Shown here: in pieces, positions 18,813-30,899 of the stretch
Layout: the number at the start of each line of letters is the position of its first letter
How positions within the stretch are numbered: position 1 is the stretch's first letter
Origin: Ligula intestinalis
Lineage: Eukaryota; Platyhelminthes; Cestoda; Diphyllobothriidea; Diphyllobothriidae
DNA length: 64,000 bases
Direction: 5' to 3'
NCBI GenBank assembly: GCA_036362985.1
Contig: JAYGXS010000001.1
Coordinates: 17,664,520 to 17,728,519, forward strand
Made by a program: the position numbers and the translations under genes
The notes under the pieces: generated by a model
Told to the model about the DNA's origin: nothing
Database searches by the model: none
The model's input: the letters and a program-made list of their open reading frames with translations, nothing else

Positions 18813-18983
18813 GTATATTTTATAAACCTTGCCTCTGAATTCCTGTATTAGTCGATTTTTTTCTCGTACTAGACCATTCTATAGATGTGGTTTGCCCATT
18901 CTGAAATACCATCCTAATCGCTGCCGCTGTCACTACCACTTTTTTAAAACGATCCGCTTGTCTCTTGATCCGTCGGCATTTAG

Positions 18984-19382
18984 GCACGCAAAGATCGACC
19001 TGGGCGCACTCGAAGGATCAAGCGGGACAGTGCCGATCTGGAAGCCAAGGGCATCGCTGGCCTTCGGCTCTCTCTACTAGAGAAGGCGGCGCAGGAGTCC
19101 GTGGTTTCTGGTTCTACTCCAGCTGATATCATCAGTGGTTCTGTTGCCTCGTGCTCAGATGCATCTGCGCCTGACCATAATTCTTCTTCTGGACCAATGA
19201 GTTGCGGCGCCCCTGTTTCCCCAGACCAGCTGACGACCCCTCTGGTAAACGTTAATTTGGATGACGATAACGAAAACGTTTCGCCTGATCCTGCCTCCGT
19301 TCACGATTCTGCTCCGTCGCCCACGCGTCTGCGGAGGTCCTCACGCACTCGAGCTCGTCACCGGTCTGATTTACGCGATTGA
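18984..19382 (+). CDS. RNF146: RNF146-like ligase, exon 3 (end of WWE region and C-terminal tail)
   Basis: The acceptor AG is at 18982-18983, giving a 171-nt intron. Residues 124-255 open with ARKDRPGRTRRIKRD and then KGIAGLRL, matching the conserved segment just after the RNF146 WWE domain (RRKIKRD ... KGVAGLRL in vertebrates). The remainder is Ser/Pro/Asp-rich low complexity ending in an Arg-rich RRSSRTRARHRSD, with TGA at 19380-19382. The tail is shorter than in vertebrates and probably disordered. I saw no convincing tankyrase-binding peptide. Confidence 0.88.
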   Translation, partial: ARKDRPGRTRRIKRDSADLEAKGIAGLRLSLLEKAAQESVVSGSTPADIISGSVASCSDASAPDHNSSSGPMSCGAPVSPDQLTTPLVNVNLDDDNENVSPDPASVHDSAPSPTRLRRSSRTRARHRSDLRD

Positions 19383-19511
19383 CTATCACCGCCGCCCATT
19401 CATACATATTATTCTTTGCTGTTTATGTTACATATTACTAGTACCTTTGCTCGTACTTCACGCCCTATTTTATCTTACTTCTTGACTCTGTACCTAATTC
19501 TTATTAAATTG

Positions 19512-19517
19512 AATAAA
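19512..19517 (+). promoter_or_regulatory. Probable polyadenylation signal of RNF146
   Basis: AATAAA lies 130 nt after the stop codon in an AT-rich 3' flank. It is the first such hexamer downstream of the gene. Confidence 0.6.
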
Positions 19518-19869
19518 CATTACTTTGCCAAAGAACAAAATCTCTTTCACGTCAATTTTGGTCCCCCTGTCTGTGGTCCATATTTAGGCATTTATATATG
19601 GGCCATTTGACCGTAGTCGCCTTCGTCCGTCCGATGGATTACTAAGTTAGATGTCCTAGAGAATACGGTCGTTTTGATTCGCGCCAAAATTAGTGCGCAT
19701 AGTATCTTATGGTACTTATACTTACGTTTAGTAGCTTTTTAGCCTGTACGACTGACCATGTTCTAAGTCATTGGCTTCTTAACCCGCTGGCATTTTGGTA
19801 CAGCATGACTGGGCTAGATGGCTATTTATTGGGCTTCAAGATATGTCCGAGCAAAATTCGGCCTCGTAG

Positions 19870-21275
19870 GCTTGGCTACAGACTGAAGCGAAAATAATCA
19901 GGACTGGGGTTAAGGCCTCCTTTTGCCTGTCCACAAGAAGGGAGATAAGAAAAGATGTGAGAACTATCGCTGCGAAGATCTTCGCCATTGTTCTATTCAG
20001 GCGATTCTAGTTTCTGCGCGTCTCAAAAACGCGACCCAACCAGGCCGTATTTCGCGCTGGGCGTGGTTGTGGGGATCAGATATTCACACTGAGACGGATC
20101 CTTGAATTCCGCCATAGCTATCAACGGACATCTGTCTTGTTGACTTTGCCACTGCGTTCGACTCCGTCCATCGTGACTCCCTATGGCGGATAATGACATT
20201 TGATGGTGTACCACCAAAACTAATCGCCATGATTAAGGCATACTACCGCTCCAACACTGCGCGGGTTTTAGTCCACAACAACCTCTCAGAACCCGTCGCT
20301 ATTCGGTCAGGCGTTCGGCAAGGCTATGTCCTGTCGCCCATCCTCTTTAACTACGCCATTGACTGGGTTCTCGGGACGGCCGTACAAGGAGGTGACGGTA
20401 TTGAACTTGCACCCGGGCACCGGTTGACTGACCTTGACTATACCGATGATATCGCCTTGCTAGCGTCAAGCTTTGGCGATCTCCAGTCTATGGTGTCACG
20501 GGTGAACGATGTCACGAAAACGGTCCATAAACGCTGGGAAGACCAAAGTGTTTTCATGCTGCATTCCTGCCCAAGAGAAGGCACTTCTCGAGGTTAGGGG
20601 CTGCCAACTTGAAGAAATAGACAGTTTAAAATACCTCGGAGCGCGGTTGCTGCCGAATGGACAGAGAAAAGATGACATTGTTTCCCGTATTGACGCAGCA
20701 CGACGTGCCTTCGGAAGTGTCTATGGACCCGACGCGATATTTTTATCTCCACAAAGATCCGCCTGTACCGTGCATCAGTGCGGTCCGTTCTTTTATAGGG
20801 ATTCGAATATTGGGCTATGCACGTTAAAGATGAACAGAAGCTGGAAGTCTTTTACCACTACTGCTTGAGGAGCATGCTTCGAGTGAAGTACACCGACTTC
20901 GTCTCAAATGAGACAGTCCGCACTCGCTGCGACAAAATAACCAGGATATCCCAGGCCATTCAGGAAAGACGACTGAGGTAGTTTGGACAAGTTCTTCACC
21001 GTCAACCTCAGGAGCTCCGTGCTACTGCCCCCGACTTGAAACCGTTTCCTAAGAGGGGGTCAACTCAAAACTTGGCTCGACTCAGTCCGTCAGGACATGT
21101 AAGTGGTTCTCGGACCTTCGGTATTTGGCCTCCGGCGCTGGTGAAGAGAATGGATTGAACTGTTCAGGTCTGTTGCCGCCAATCGTCACGCATGGAGAGG
21201 TACCGTCCGTGAAATCATCAAGGCCGGCAAAATCAGGCATGATCCCAGCCGTAAAAAGTAGAAGTAAGTAAGTAT
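19870..21275 (+). mobile_element. RTE-clade LINE copy C, 5'-truncated
   Basis: Plus-strand relative of copies A and B. It opens near PVHKKGDKK and continues with CLVDFATAFDSVHRDSLWR (motif A), RSGVRQGYVLSPILFNYAID (motif B) and LDYTDDIALL (YTDD where YADD is typical). After a frameshift near 20510 comes INAGKTKVFSCC, then the post-RT tail. The 3' end reads GKIRHDPSRKK, stops, and continues into an (AAGT)n-type tail near 21260. Stops near 20104 and in the tail show it is dead. Confidence 0.87.
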
Positions 21276-21589
21276 GAAGTGAAAATATGAGTCATAGGAA
21301 GTAATTGTCTGAGTTATGGTCTACGGGGCCCCAGTCTCTTAAGAAGTGCAATAACCTTCCCAACACATATTCCGTTCTGAGAGTTATAGTCCATCCAAAG
21401 TAATTAGCCATTTGGAGAGCGCGCAGGCGAACACATTTTCCAGCGCCAGTGTCTGCTAGTCAAGTGACTGAGCAGTCATCACGCCAAGCAGCGCATCAGA
21501 GAGGAATACTAATCTATAAAGTGGGAGCCGTTCATTGTCATAGGTATGCAGTAGTGTAGCCAGTGCATCCCCACAAACACTATAATTCC

Positions 21590-21720
21590 CTGTGTACAAC
21601 TCGCTCATATCTTGTGCTGTCTCTGAAGATGGGTTCGAGATGGACTTCGAAACGTCAGGCGAGTAAAGTCTTTGTCCCAGCGACCGCGTCTGCTTCTTCT
21701 CAATGATGCCGCTTCTCTGA
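21590..21720 (+). repeat. Penelope-type 3' terminal fragment with hammerhead-like motif
   Basis: Reads ctctgaagatgggttcgag, then gacttcgaaacgtcaggc, aagtctttgtcccagcgacc and cttcttctc. The same order (CTGANGA, stem, GAAACGTCAG, cttcttgttccagcgatcgc, cttcttctg) recurs at 31.35, 46.55 and 41.95 kb, and on the minus strand at 36.0 kb. Confidence 0.65.
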
Positions 21721-22179
21721 CTGGAAATTACTGGTTCCATTGGAGCACTGATCACGCTAATCCGCAAGGGTAGCCGTGCATTTCTATCATCATGTCAAAA
21801 GATCTCTAACAGGCTGGCAAGACCGTAACTTCATTGTGGAATATTTGTTCTATGGTTTAAATTTGAATTGAAATATATAGGTAATCGATAAGTCTCCACC
21901 ATCGGTACTAGCTGTCGCATGAAGATGCACTTAGTCCTTCGCATTTAATCAGGTTCTGAAAGTGCGGCGGCCGTACCAGTGGAGTTTAGGGAGCAGATCA
22001 TGTGTGTACATCGACAGCTCGACTGACGCTTGCAGCGAGGGTCGCTGTGTTTTGTGCAGCAGGCTGGGCGCAAAGTTACTTGAATTGATGTATCCTGATA
22101 GCAGACTTGCGTAGCATCTACCACACTTGTTCACCCTCCCGGGTTCGGTGGCAAGACAGAGTTAGTAACAGCGGATTGG

Positions 22180-22610
22180 GCGCAGGTGGCTGAGGGGGCG
22201 TGAGTCCTGTGGCAAACAGCCACAAGGCCTCTCCCCTCTTCGTTCTCCGAAGCCCGCTGCCCCAACTTCATGTGCCTTCGCAAGCGCCTGTTCCAATTGT
22301 TGACCTGAAGACCACTTGACCGACTTCCACTCGCAGACATACGTGCGCACACGCGTGCACAAGTAGTCGCGGCTCTCTAAGGACCACTTTACACACCACC
22401 CCTTTGGCCAACGCCGCAGGGGGCCTTTGCAGGCAACATCCGCTCGGGCAATTGCAACACACCAATGACAGAACACTTGAACTCGCTTCAAAATCCTGCT
22501 AAAGTAACTGTCATCACCCCACACAACAGACAGTCGAAATTCTCAGACCTGGCTGGACGCAGTCAGCACTAGCCCTCGCATCGCCAGTAGCCACTGCCAC
22601 CTGAGACAGC
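22180..22610 (-). repeat. Interspersed repeat family R3, minus copy (LTR-like)
   Basis: Minus-strand sequence such as 'ggcagtggctactggcgatg', 'gtgctgactgcgtccagcca' and 'gcgagtggaagtcggtcaag' recurs on the plus strand at 30.9-31.3 kb. It lies just outside the LTR-like block at 22.69-22.99 kb, so it could be element-internal leader. No coding domain is recognised. Confidence 0.5.
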
Positions 22611-22689
22611 AATTAAGGGTTCTATACACAATAAAACCCTCATTCAGATGACTCTTGCCTTTTAACTTCTGACCTGAGGATTGTAGAGA

Positions 22690-22990
22690 TTCGAGTACAG
22701 CTATAGGAGTTAAGGCTAAGACGGTTAACCCTAACAGCTACACTCTTCCAGGCCCGGTTCCTTAGGAGATGGGAGAAGTCTTGGGAAGGCCAGAGTAGAA
22801 GGAAAAATTTATTGTGTACACAAAGGAACGGAGAAAAGGTGGAGGGAAGTTTGACTTCGGGGCACACGTCATTCTGCTGGACTTCCGTGGTCCTAAGTGA
22901 AGTCTGGTGGCCGAGAGTGGGGCAAAAGGGACTTGTTCGAGTGATGCTTGGGTAGCCGTGAGAACCTAGACACACGTGTGTGTGCATCCG
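22690..22990 (-). repeat. LTR-like repeat family R1, minus copy
   Basis: On the minus strand: 'tgtgtacacaataaattttt', 'ggccttcccaagacttctcc', 'catctcctaaggaaccgggc' and 'gttagggttaaccgt'. The family is shared with copies near 23.3, 26.0, 28.9, 38.6, 39.7 and 42.5 kb. It is arranged head-to-head with the next copy. Confidence 0.65.
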
Positions 22991-23004
22991 AGTGGAAGTA
23001 GTGT

Positions 23005-23472
23005 AGTGGACCTTGCCGCCACTGCTGCCAGACGAAACTGACGCGCAACTGAGGCTCACCCAACCGTACGCACAATGTCTCCCTCATTCTGGCCTCAACC
23101 CACAGTGGCTTGACCTCAATCGGTGTGGACAAAGCTCTAGGCCGATGCTACCGCCATACGCACTGACGCACTTACTAAGGCGTCCATGCCGGTTCGCCCA
23201 CGCCTGGTCCAATCAATGACCTTCACGGTTGCACCCAAAGCTGGTGGCTCGAATGTCTGCTCCCTAAAGATGAATTCGGAACTGGCCTGCCTCGCGGCCG
23301 GACGTGTGCTCCGGTAGTCAACTCTCTCACAACCTATTCTTCTGTCTTTCTGCAGAATAAACTATTTCTAACAATCTGGCCTTACCAAAACTTCTCCTAT
23401 CTCCTAAGGAACCGGGCCTCGAAGATTGTAGCTGCAAGGGTTAAACGTATTAACCTTAATACCTATAACTGG
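23005..23472 (+). repeat. LTR-like repeat family R1, plus copy with primer-binding-site-like end
   Basis: Plus-strand R1 copy ending ...ttaacgttaata-type sequence and cctataac. It is immediately followed by TGGTGACCCCAATCG (23471-23485), which looks like a retroelement primer-binding site because it starts TGG, the complement of a tRNA CCA end. This is the best evidence that R1 is an LTR. Confidence 0.6.
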
Positions 23473-24120
23473 TGACCCCAATCGTGAGATTAACTCTCAA
23501 CTAAACTTCTGATGTGGCCGAGCTTAATCATCATCAGACCTCCCTCGCCTTTAACTGAATTTCTCCTGTGTCATCTCATTTGGCCAAGAAATGGAGAATT
23601 TCATTACCGACACCCTGTCGTGAAGCAAGAGGGAGATGCTCAAATGCTCACAGCCCACGGAACTTAGACTCTGGTTCCTTACCCATCCTACGGAGCAGTT
23701 TCCCGCTATGAGTGCCAATATCCAGACCTCCATTCCAAACTCTCATTCTACTTCTACTGCCAATGATGCCCCTTCCTCCCCTCAGCGAACACTAACACGG
23801 CATACTGATTTGCCGTCGAAGTTCAACGCAGCCAACCAGGCTCCCTCTTAAGTAGTCGAGATGACCAATCTCATACAAGATGCCGATGCACGCGTAGCCG
23901 AGAAATTTCCTCCTACCGCAGACCCAGTTGCCCACGCGGACGTGAGAAGACCTTTCTTCCTCCCAAGCGGCACTGGCGGCACTAACCCACCTCTCGCATG
24001 CCAGCCACAGAAGCTCATGCAGGCCACAACTGTCCCATCAACCTGGCTCCCGCAAACCAGCCACACGAACACCAGCTGTTCGAACCCTACCGTTGGTACG
24101 TACCTCCTTCCCTATCCTTA
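23473..24120 (+). other. Possible LTR-retroelement leader/gag remnant
   Basis: Sequence after the primer-binding-site-like motif. It holds two short Ser/Thr/Pro-rich frames (23636-23851 and 23861-24121) with no recognisable zinc knuckle or protease. Placement after an R1 copy suggests a decayed gag region, but the protein alone does not show it. Confidence 0.35.
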
Positions 24121-24143
24121 AATAAGGTGTAACAGGAGTAGAA

Positions 24144-24475
24144 TGTGAATGATGGGTAAGTGACTCCTAGAAAAGTGCAGTCCAACCATGAATGGGTCGG
24201 AGTCCAGAGGCGCAGTCCGGCAAGTAGATCACCGAGTCCGGACAACTACAACCGAACAGTAGATCGTCGGTTCTGGGAGTGACTGAGCGTAAATAGCTCC
24301 CCCGCAGTAAGCTCTTGGCCTTGAGAAGTGGTTGGCCAGTGAGGCCAAACAGGGGGTGACCTTGAACGGAGGTTTTGACAATCTGGGGCGTGCACGGGCT
24401 GGTGCATACGAGAACCAGACACGCGGGGCATGTGAGCAAAGCATGGCTAGGAAATACAAGGTCGCTACAAGTCCA
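24144..24475 (+). repeat. LTR-like repeat family R2, copy 1
   Basis: Starts tgtgaatgatgggtaagtga after a purine-rich stretch. It shares 'gtaagtgactcctag', 'gtgcagtcca', 'ttggccagt' and 'caaagcatggct' with 34.5-34.84 kb, in the same orientation. The TG start and preceding purines suggest a solo LTR. No coding content. Confidence 0.55.
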
Positions 24476-24582
24476 TCGCCAGAGATGGGAAAACAGTAAC
24501 AAATGAGGTGGCTAGTTCTGGCGTGTGCATAAAACACGTAAAATTGGACCGTGTAAAATAATGATTCCGGAGTTTAATCAAC

Positions 24583-24623
24583 CTTCTTCTTCTTCTTCTT
24601 CTTCTTCTTCTTCTTCTTCTTCT
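24583..24623. repeat. (TTC)n microsatellite
   Basis: About 13 tandem TTC units. Confidence 0.92.
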
Positions 24624-24629
24624 CAAAAT

Positions 24630-25655
24630 ATATATCTGCCTGTTTGTACCATGGCGCGCTTACAAGTCTGCCTTTCTAAGTACTTATTTCGGTTCACATT
24701 CGTGTGACCGGGGTGACCTTGAGCCACGCAATTAAAAGCAGGCTCGCTTATCGAGTTAGTTTTGTTACTTGCACTACGCACTGCGCGTGTACGAGACACG
24801 ATAAGCCCGTGCAACTTCATTAGCCAGTTTTTACCCTCCGCTTGGGTCAAGTGCGTAACACTGAGTAATGTAGTCCGATAGGGGGAACGCACTACATTAG
24901 GTCAGCCGTCATTCCTGATGGCCGATGCAATGCCAGCTTAATCTAGTTTTCGTTGGTGGTAGGAAAAAATGGAAAATTTTTAGAAAATGATTTCAGCCGT
25001 CCTGGTTCACGAGTCTCATCAAGGACGACTCTGTTCATAACCAACCGTGACGGTCTATAATTCGCGCGGATCGCTCTCATTACTGAACGGGTTATCTCCG
25101 GCTGAACAAAATTGAACTTCTCCACGTCCTTTCTCCAACGAAAATCCCGTCCGACCTACATCTGATTGTTTCCTCCTAAGCAAGCTTTGTCCCCTTTCTC
25201 TGAACCGCGTGATCGTGTCCCCTTCCTCCCTCGAAGGCTGGCCGCCCTCCCACTGTTGAGCCATTTACACTCGAATGCCCACGGGCGAAATAGCCTCCTT
25301 CAAAGTGCCACTTGAATACTGTCCTCAGCCCCAGTTCAGCTCCCTTGCTTTTAATCACTTTTCCCACAATGCTGTCGGTTCGCCGATGCCTCAAGAGACA
25401 ACCGTTTCGACTAGCCAAGATAAAGCCCCATGAAGTGACTTTGTGACGGAGAGCAAACTGTTTGCCCAACTGTTCTGAGTGCAACTCGAACGGAGTCACC
25501 CTCCTCCCCTACTCAAACATTATATTGCCTCTGTACTAGAACCGCCTGTAGTGGCCCTAGCAGCCACCTGGAACCCAAGATCTGACGAACAGCGCTTTTG
25601 CCCTGCGCGCCGAATGCCGCCTGCAATCAGGTGCTAAGTCCCGGCACCCCCTGTT
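24630..25655. other. No recognisable gene
   Basis: Unique-looking sequence with short antisense frames only. No domain recognised. Confidence 0.45.
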
Positions 25656-25659
25656 CATT

Positions 25660-26122
25660 CTCGTGACTCACTCCACATAGGCGAGCATGTCCGAAAGCCC
25701 ACTGCTACTAACGCGTACGTCCGCACTGAGGGCGGTTTCTGACAACAGCCAATCACAGATCCGCAAAAGACTTGTCTCTCCCAACAGCGAATAAGACGCA
25801 TGCACGCCTTGATCGATGCGGTCTGTACAGCCAATAACATTGGAGGCAACCAGACAATGCTGCCGCTTGCATGCCTGCTGCTAAAACGGCACTTGGAATT
25901 GCACCTCGCGCGCGGCGGTCGTGGCGACGCCGTCCTTTACCATGGGCCTCACAGTCGGACGCCGTGCAAGACCTATTGGCAAACTTCCCTTATCCCTTCT
26001 GTAAACAATATACTGTTCCGTCTACTCTGCCTTCCCAAGACTTCTCCAATATCCTAAGGAACCAGGGCCTGAATGAGTGTATCTGTTAGGGTTAACCGTG
26101 ATAGCCTTAACTTCTATACGCC
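25660..26122 (+). repeat. LTR-like repeat family R1, copy 3
   Basis: Contains 'agccaatcacagatcc', 'cttcccaagacttctcc', 'atcctaaggaaccagggcct' and 'gttagggttaacc', in family order. It ends at a poly-C run near 26120. Confidence 0.65.
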
Positions 26123-26129
26123 CCCCCCC

Positions 26130-28585
26130 CCACTTCCAAGCCAACTGTTCACACCAATCGGTTGCCACATGAACTGACTCCTGAAGTCGCATAAAAAACA
26201 GCGGTCGCTCCCTTTCCTACTGACACACACGCTCTCTCAAGACTGGTTTCACCCTGCGTGGCACTGTTGAGCGTGCGTTTTTCCTAGTCCAGAGTCAGGC
26301 GATTTGGCGACTCCCTCTGTTCTTCACTCTGTGTATCCATTGTTAAGGTGTGTACTTCTTTTATTTTTTTAGTACCCTGATGGCAAAAATCTAGATTCGT
26401 CTAGATTTCTGTGGATTCGTAAGACGCCTTCGCGCAGCTCCGTGTCCGCGGGCATACGTGCGCACCCAACGCCCCCGCATTCGACCGCGCAGGAGAATTC
26501 ACTGCCAGATTTTATTTTGCCGGTGAAAGGCACCGCATGGTTGAAATCTGGGTCAGGTTTGGATCAACTGCATGTAGTGAAAGGCCTGGGCCTCCAGCCG
26601 CCTTCATCACGTGTACTCACAGGAAGGCCTGCCTGCGCGGGGAAGTCTACACATGCTTTGCCTGAATGCGCGCAATCGCCTTTAGAGCATGGACTCTCGA
26701 CTTTTGCTATCAGGGTATTTGTTTAACAGCACCGTAACACATTGATTGTTGTTATCTTTGATGTTTGACGTATGCGTTACCGCTAGATATAGCGTCAGAT
26801 GAGTCAAGAAGCAGATAGGTTAGCCGTTAATTTGTCTAAAATGGACAAGTAGTTCAGGCTATTGGAGCGAATAAGGTCACTCTGAATGCAGAGCACGTAG
26901 GCGACTATTGTCCATATTTCATATGTTTCAACATCATTTGCAGCCACCAAAATCCACAGCTGAGAATGACCAGTAGTGGTGTTGAGCAATTAAGGTGTAA
27001 AACAACTTTCTTGGCCCTTCCTCGCTTCAGTTAAGACCTGCGACTTGCTGTTGTTTCAATGGTACCGACCTGCGTGTGAGTGAATTCTGCAAAACAACCA
27101 ACTTATTTTGCACACAAAAAGAGCAACCCATCAAGTGGTAAAGATTTTGGTTGTGGTTGCCATTGTCAACTTTTCCTGAGATGTGCCTGGATTTGGGTAG
27201 TCGTAATCGGTGTGTACACAAACCTCTTCTCATGCGCTAGATCTCGCCCGACAGGTAGTCCTGCGGACCAATGGTCTGTCACCGCTCAGACTCGCGTTAT
27301 ATTTCTGCTCGCACAAACCCTTCAACGCGGAAGGATAAGTCATCCCATAACGGATGCCTACACCAAAGTTAATCAATCAATCGATTTTTTGAAGTCTGAT
27401 GTACCCTCGTGATGTCTGTCATCGCTGACTCGCGGTACACAGTAGGTGTTCTGATTCAAAAAATTCCAAGGATTTTTACAAGAAACTCCCTGTTATGCAA
27501 ACGCAGCTCACATTGCGCCCTCCCAAGCCTTACATTAGTACAGGAATAATATTTCTCAAAAAGATGGCGTACTGTGGTTTATCAAGTAACATAATTTTGT
27601 TTAGAAATACCAACTTTTTTGTAAAAGCTGAAAATTCCGAAAAAGTGGAAATTGGGCTTACTAGGCAAACTGAAGTTTTAAATTTACAGAAGGTCTCTTC
27701 ATGCAGAAAAACGAGTGAATAAAGCAGCACAAGTACAATCTTGTTGAAAAATAATCGTTATGTAAAATTTTCTGATGAATATGCTTCCATATTACGCGCA
27801 ATGTAAAATATGGCAGTTACCGAACAACCCAAAGTTCGAGTATATATTCCAACATGGCTTCAGGAGGATCACTAGTTCTTCCTTCCCTTTATAAATTGTT
27901 TTAGTTACGGTAAATGAAAGCAACCAGATTTTCGTTGGAGTACGCTGATTGGAAGGCCACAGGAGTAAGATATTTCGTAAGCTCACGTGCAGACATGCCG
28001 GTCAGTGAGTAATAAATTTAAATAGAATTGTCAGCTACAATCGTAAGTGTACTATTTTATGCACACTTGTAGGAATTTCTTTCCGCCACACTCCTTTGTA
28101 ATTTTTTTGGGATTTGGATTACGTTGAGGTTCAGTTCGTTCTTGAAATGGTGATAAACGCTTTACGATTTTCTGTGGTTTCAGTTGATGGTCCATAAATA
28201 AGTATAAAGTTCTACATGCTTATCAAGACCTTCAGGAAAAGATATTTGCTAACAATATTTATCAAAATACTGAGTTTGTAGGCATTCTTTAAAATATGCC
28301 TGTCGCTTTGGTTCATGGTTTTAGAATCACCTGAACATATCAACTCATTACTGAGCAAAATGAACGTCCACAACAAAAGTCGCAAATGAATAGGCTTAAG
28401 ATTAGTTAAAAGAACGTTCTTTAACAAGTAACCTTTTGAAAAAGCGCTTTAACTAGATATTTGGGCACCGAATATCTGCCTATTTTACCTTTTATGAATA
28501 TAATGCCAAGCTCAAAAAGAGAAACTTTGATCATTTTCTTGACTTCCTTAAAAATCAGGTATGCATCTTCTGTTGAAAATGAAAT
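26130..28585. other. No recognisable gene; one dispersed repeat inside
   Basis: No domain is found in the short frames here. The block 27270-27415 (gcctacacc, then aatcaatcaatcgat and gaagtctgat) recurs at 29700-29830, so it is part of an unnamed dispersed repeat. Confidence 0.45.
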
Positions 28586-28589
28586 TGTA

Positions 28590-29030
28590 GTGGGTCGTGC
28601 CTGGCTGACTAGCTCACGTCGAAGTGCACTTTCCCAAAGGCTCACCGATGCGGTTTTTCGATGTCTCGATCAGCCAATCACAGTTCCCGCATCTACGTGG
28701 TTTGGGCCAAGCGACGAATAGCAAGCTTGCCCGTGTTCCCGACGTAAGCTGCTTCTTTGCCCAAAATCTCAAGGCCGACCTAGCCAATGAACGCACTCTC
28801 CCTCTGTCTGCTGGCCTAACTGCTCTCAAACAGTCACTTGGGACCCGTTCAATCTCCTGAGCGGACGCGTTCTCCTAAGTCAGACTTCCTCCATCTATTC
28901 TCCTTTACCTTGTGTACACAATATACTCTTCCTACTACTTTGGACTTTACCGACTTCTCTTCAACTAAGTAATCACGGTCTGAAGATCGCAGTTGCTGGG
29001 TTTGACTCACTTAACTCCCTGCGATAAAAT
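28590..29030 (+). repeat. LTR-like repeat family R1, copy 4
   Basis: Family blocks 'agccaatcacagttcc', 'gagcggacgcgttctcc', 'ttgtgtacacaatatactct' and 'gaagatcgcagttgc' in order. Diverged. Confidence 0.65.
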
Positions 29031-29034
29031 AACT

Positions 29035-30890
29035 CAGGTTTCTATGCATGCCGGAGTAGTTTTCAGTATGTTTGTTTACTCTTAGGCTCCGTTCAAAGAT
29101 AGCAAAAATAGAGCAGCGTGGCAGAATATCAATGACAATTTTGATAAAACTAATAATCTTCTGCCCATTCCATTTTAACGTTTTCTATCCACTGATTCTG
29201 CTCTATAGAGAGAAGATGTTTGCATATCTTTCGCATACGCCATAAAAGAGAAGACTGTTGACATTTCGCGACATTTCATGTGTATATGTATGCTTTTATG
29301 AGACCCCTATTTTCTGTGTAGTAAAATAACTTACGGTCCCGTAAGTGTATTACTAACCTTTATGGCACAAAACGTGAGAGCTTTGCAAAACAGAATTTTG
29401 TAAACTGACTCCGATAATAGTGCGTTATTTCATGCGTGTAATTACCTCAATTTCATGAACGCAAAACAAGATTTTCTGTTGCCTGGACACTTATAGTGAA
29501 AAAGTGTCTGGTCCACAGAGTTTCATAGCATAAAAAAAAATTCATTGGATATCAACAGACTTTGCATTTAGTTCAATTCCACCCTAAACTCTTTTATTGT
29601 GAACATCATTTTGCTTCTCAAGTCCATTCAATGAACACAATAAACAACCTAAAATATGTTTTAAATCCCCCGCTCAAATTTTGCTCTTCACATTTCATCT
29701 GATATACAATCTACTCTAGTTCAGCGCGTACAACCCCGCCAACGCGACATGATGAGTCATCCAATAGCGGGTGCCTACGCCGAATTTGATCAATCAATCG
29801 ATTGTTTGAAGTCTGATATGGTCTCATGAGGTCAAAAGGCACGCCGGAAGCATGTGCAAATTGATAAATGCGCTTTCTAGTGACTTCCACGCCGAGTTTT
29901 GGGTGACTGCTAGACCAGTCTAAAGAAAATAAACTAGTCTGCTGACTTCTTGCTTCTCATGGGGTTCCTCTGTCTGTGGCTGTCACATGTGCCTTTTCCT
30001 CCTGCTACGAACCCACTTTCTCTTAATTAAGAAGACATTCTTACTTATTGGTCCAAGCTGTCACTTGGTATTATCGTATCAAAATAATTTAAGCGAAAGA
30101 ATATTATTTTGCCAAGTTATCACCTTTCTCGTTGACATACTCCTGAGCCATCGTTATGCCCGCTATTTTACTATAACAGGGGGGTTTCGAGGCAAAATAT
30201 CACATAGTTACAGCTCTGCTTAAGCTTCCAGACATAGTGTCGCCGTCACCCTGGTCGCCAAAGAAGGATGTGGAGACTTTGTTAAACGAGGATTCACAGC
30301 GCGGCTGCAGGTTGCATTGGGTGGTATTTTGAGGCTCTTGCTAGCCGTGTCCGCGCTGATGAATCTGCGCTTCAGCAAACCTATCAGTGGACTTGGCGGA
30401 TAGCCATAAATCAGCCGCTTTCCCCTAAAACCCCGTGGATCCACGACGTTGTGTTCTGTTGATCGGCTACGCCACGGTAATCGTCCATGACCGGTGAGTT
30501 GGTCTAGCGTGAGGATGCCCGGTGTGAACTCCCCCAAATTCAGTAACCCCTTTTTTAATCTCGTCCGCCCATTTGTTAATTGAAGGTCCCACGGATGAGG
30601 TGACATGCAGCCCTGAAGGCAGAGTAGTCAATCACAACATCAAAGGGGTTATCTTTCGGTTGGGGGGAGGGTACCAGATGTCCTGGATTGTCTAAATAAC
30701 TCGTTTTAGGTTCTGATGCGCACCAGGGCCAGAAAAAGTAACCAAAAGAATCATGGCAATAACATCCAGAAGTTTAAGATATAGTGTCTAGACAATGTTG
30801 GTGCTCAGAGTACTATAATTATCAGGCCATATCCGGGATTGTTGTAAAGGCAAAAGTCACATCTGCGAGGGATATATTGTGCACCGAACA
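29035..30890. other. No recognisable gene; second copy of a dispersed repeat
   Basis: 29700-29830 matches 27270-27415 ('gtgcctacgccgaa', 'gatcaatcaatcgattg', 'gaagtctgatatgg'). A 128-codon minus frame at 30606-30220 has no recognisable domain and I do not call it. Confidence 0.45.
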
Positions 30891-30899
30891 TTCATTTTT

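Noticed and set aside
30220..30606. 128-codon minus frame as a gene
   Set aside because: No recognisable domain, no splice context and surrounded by repeats.
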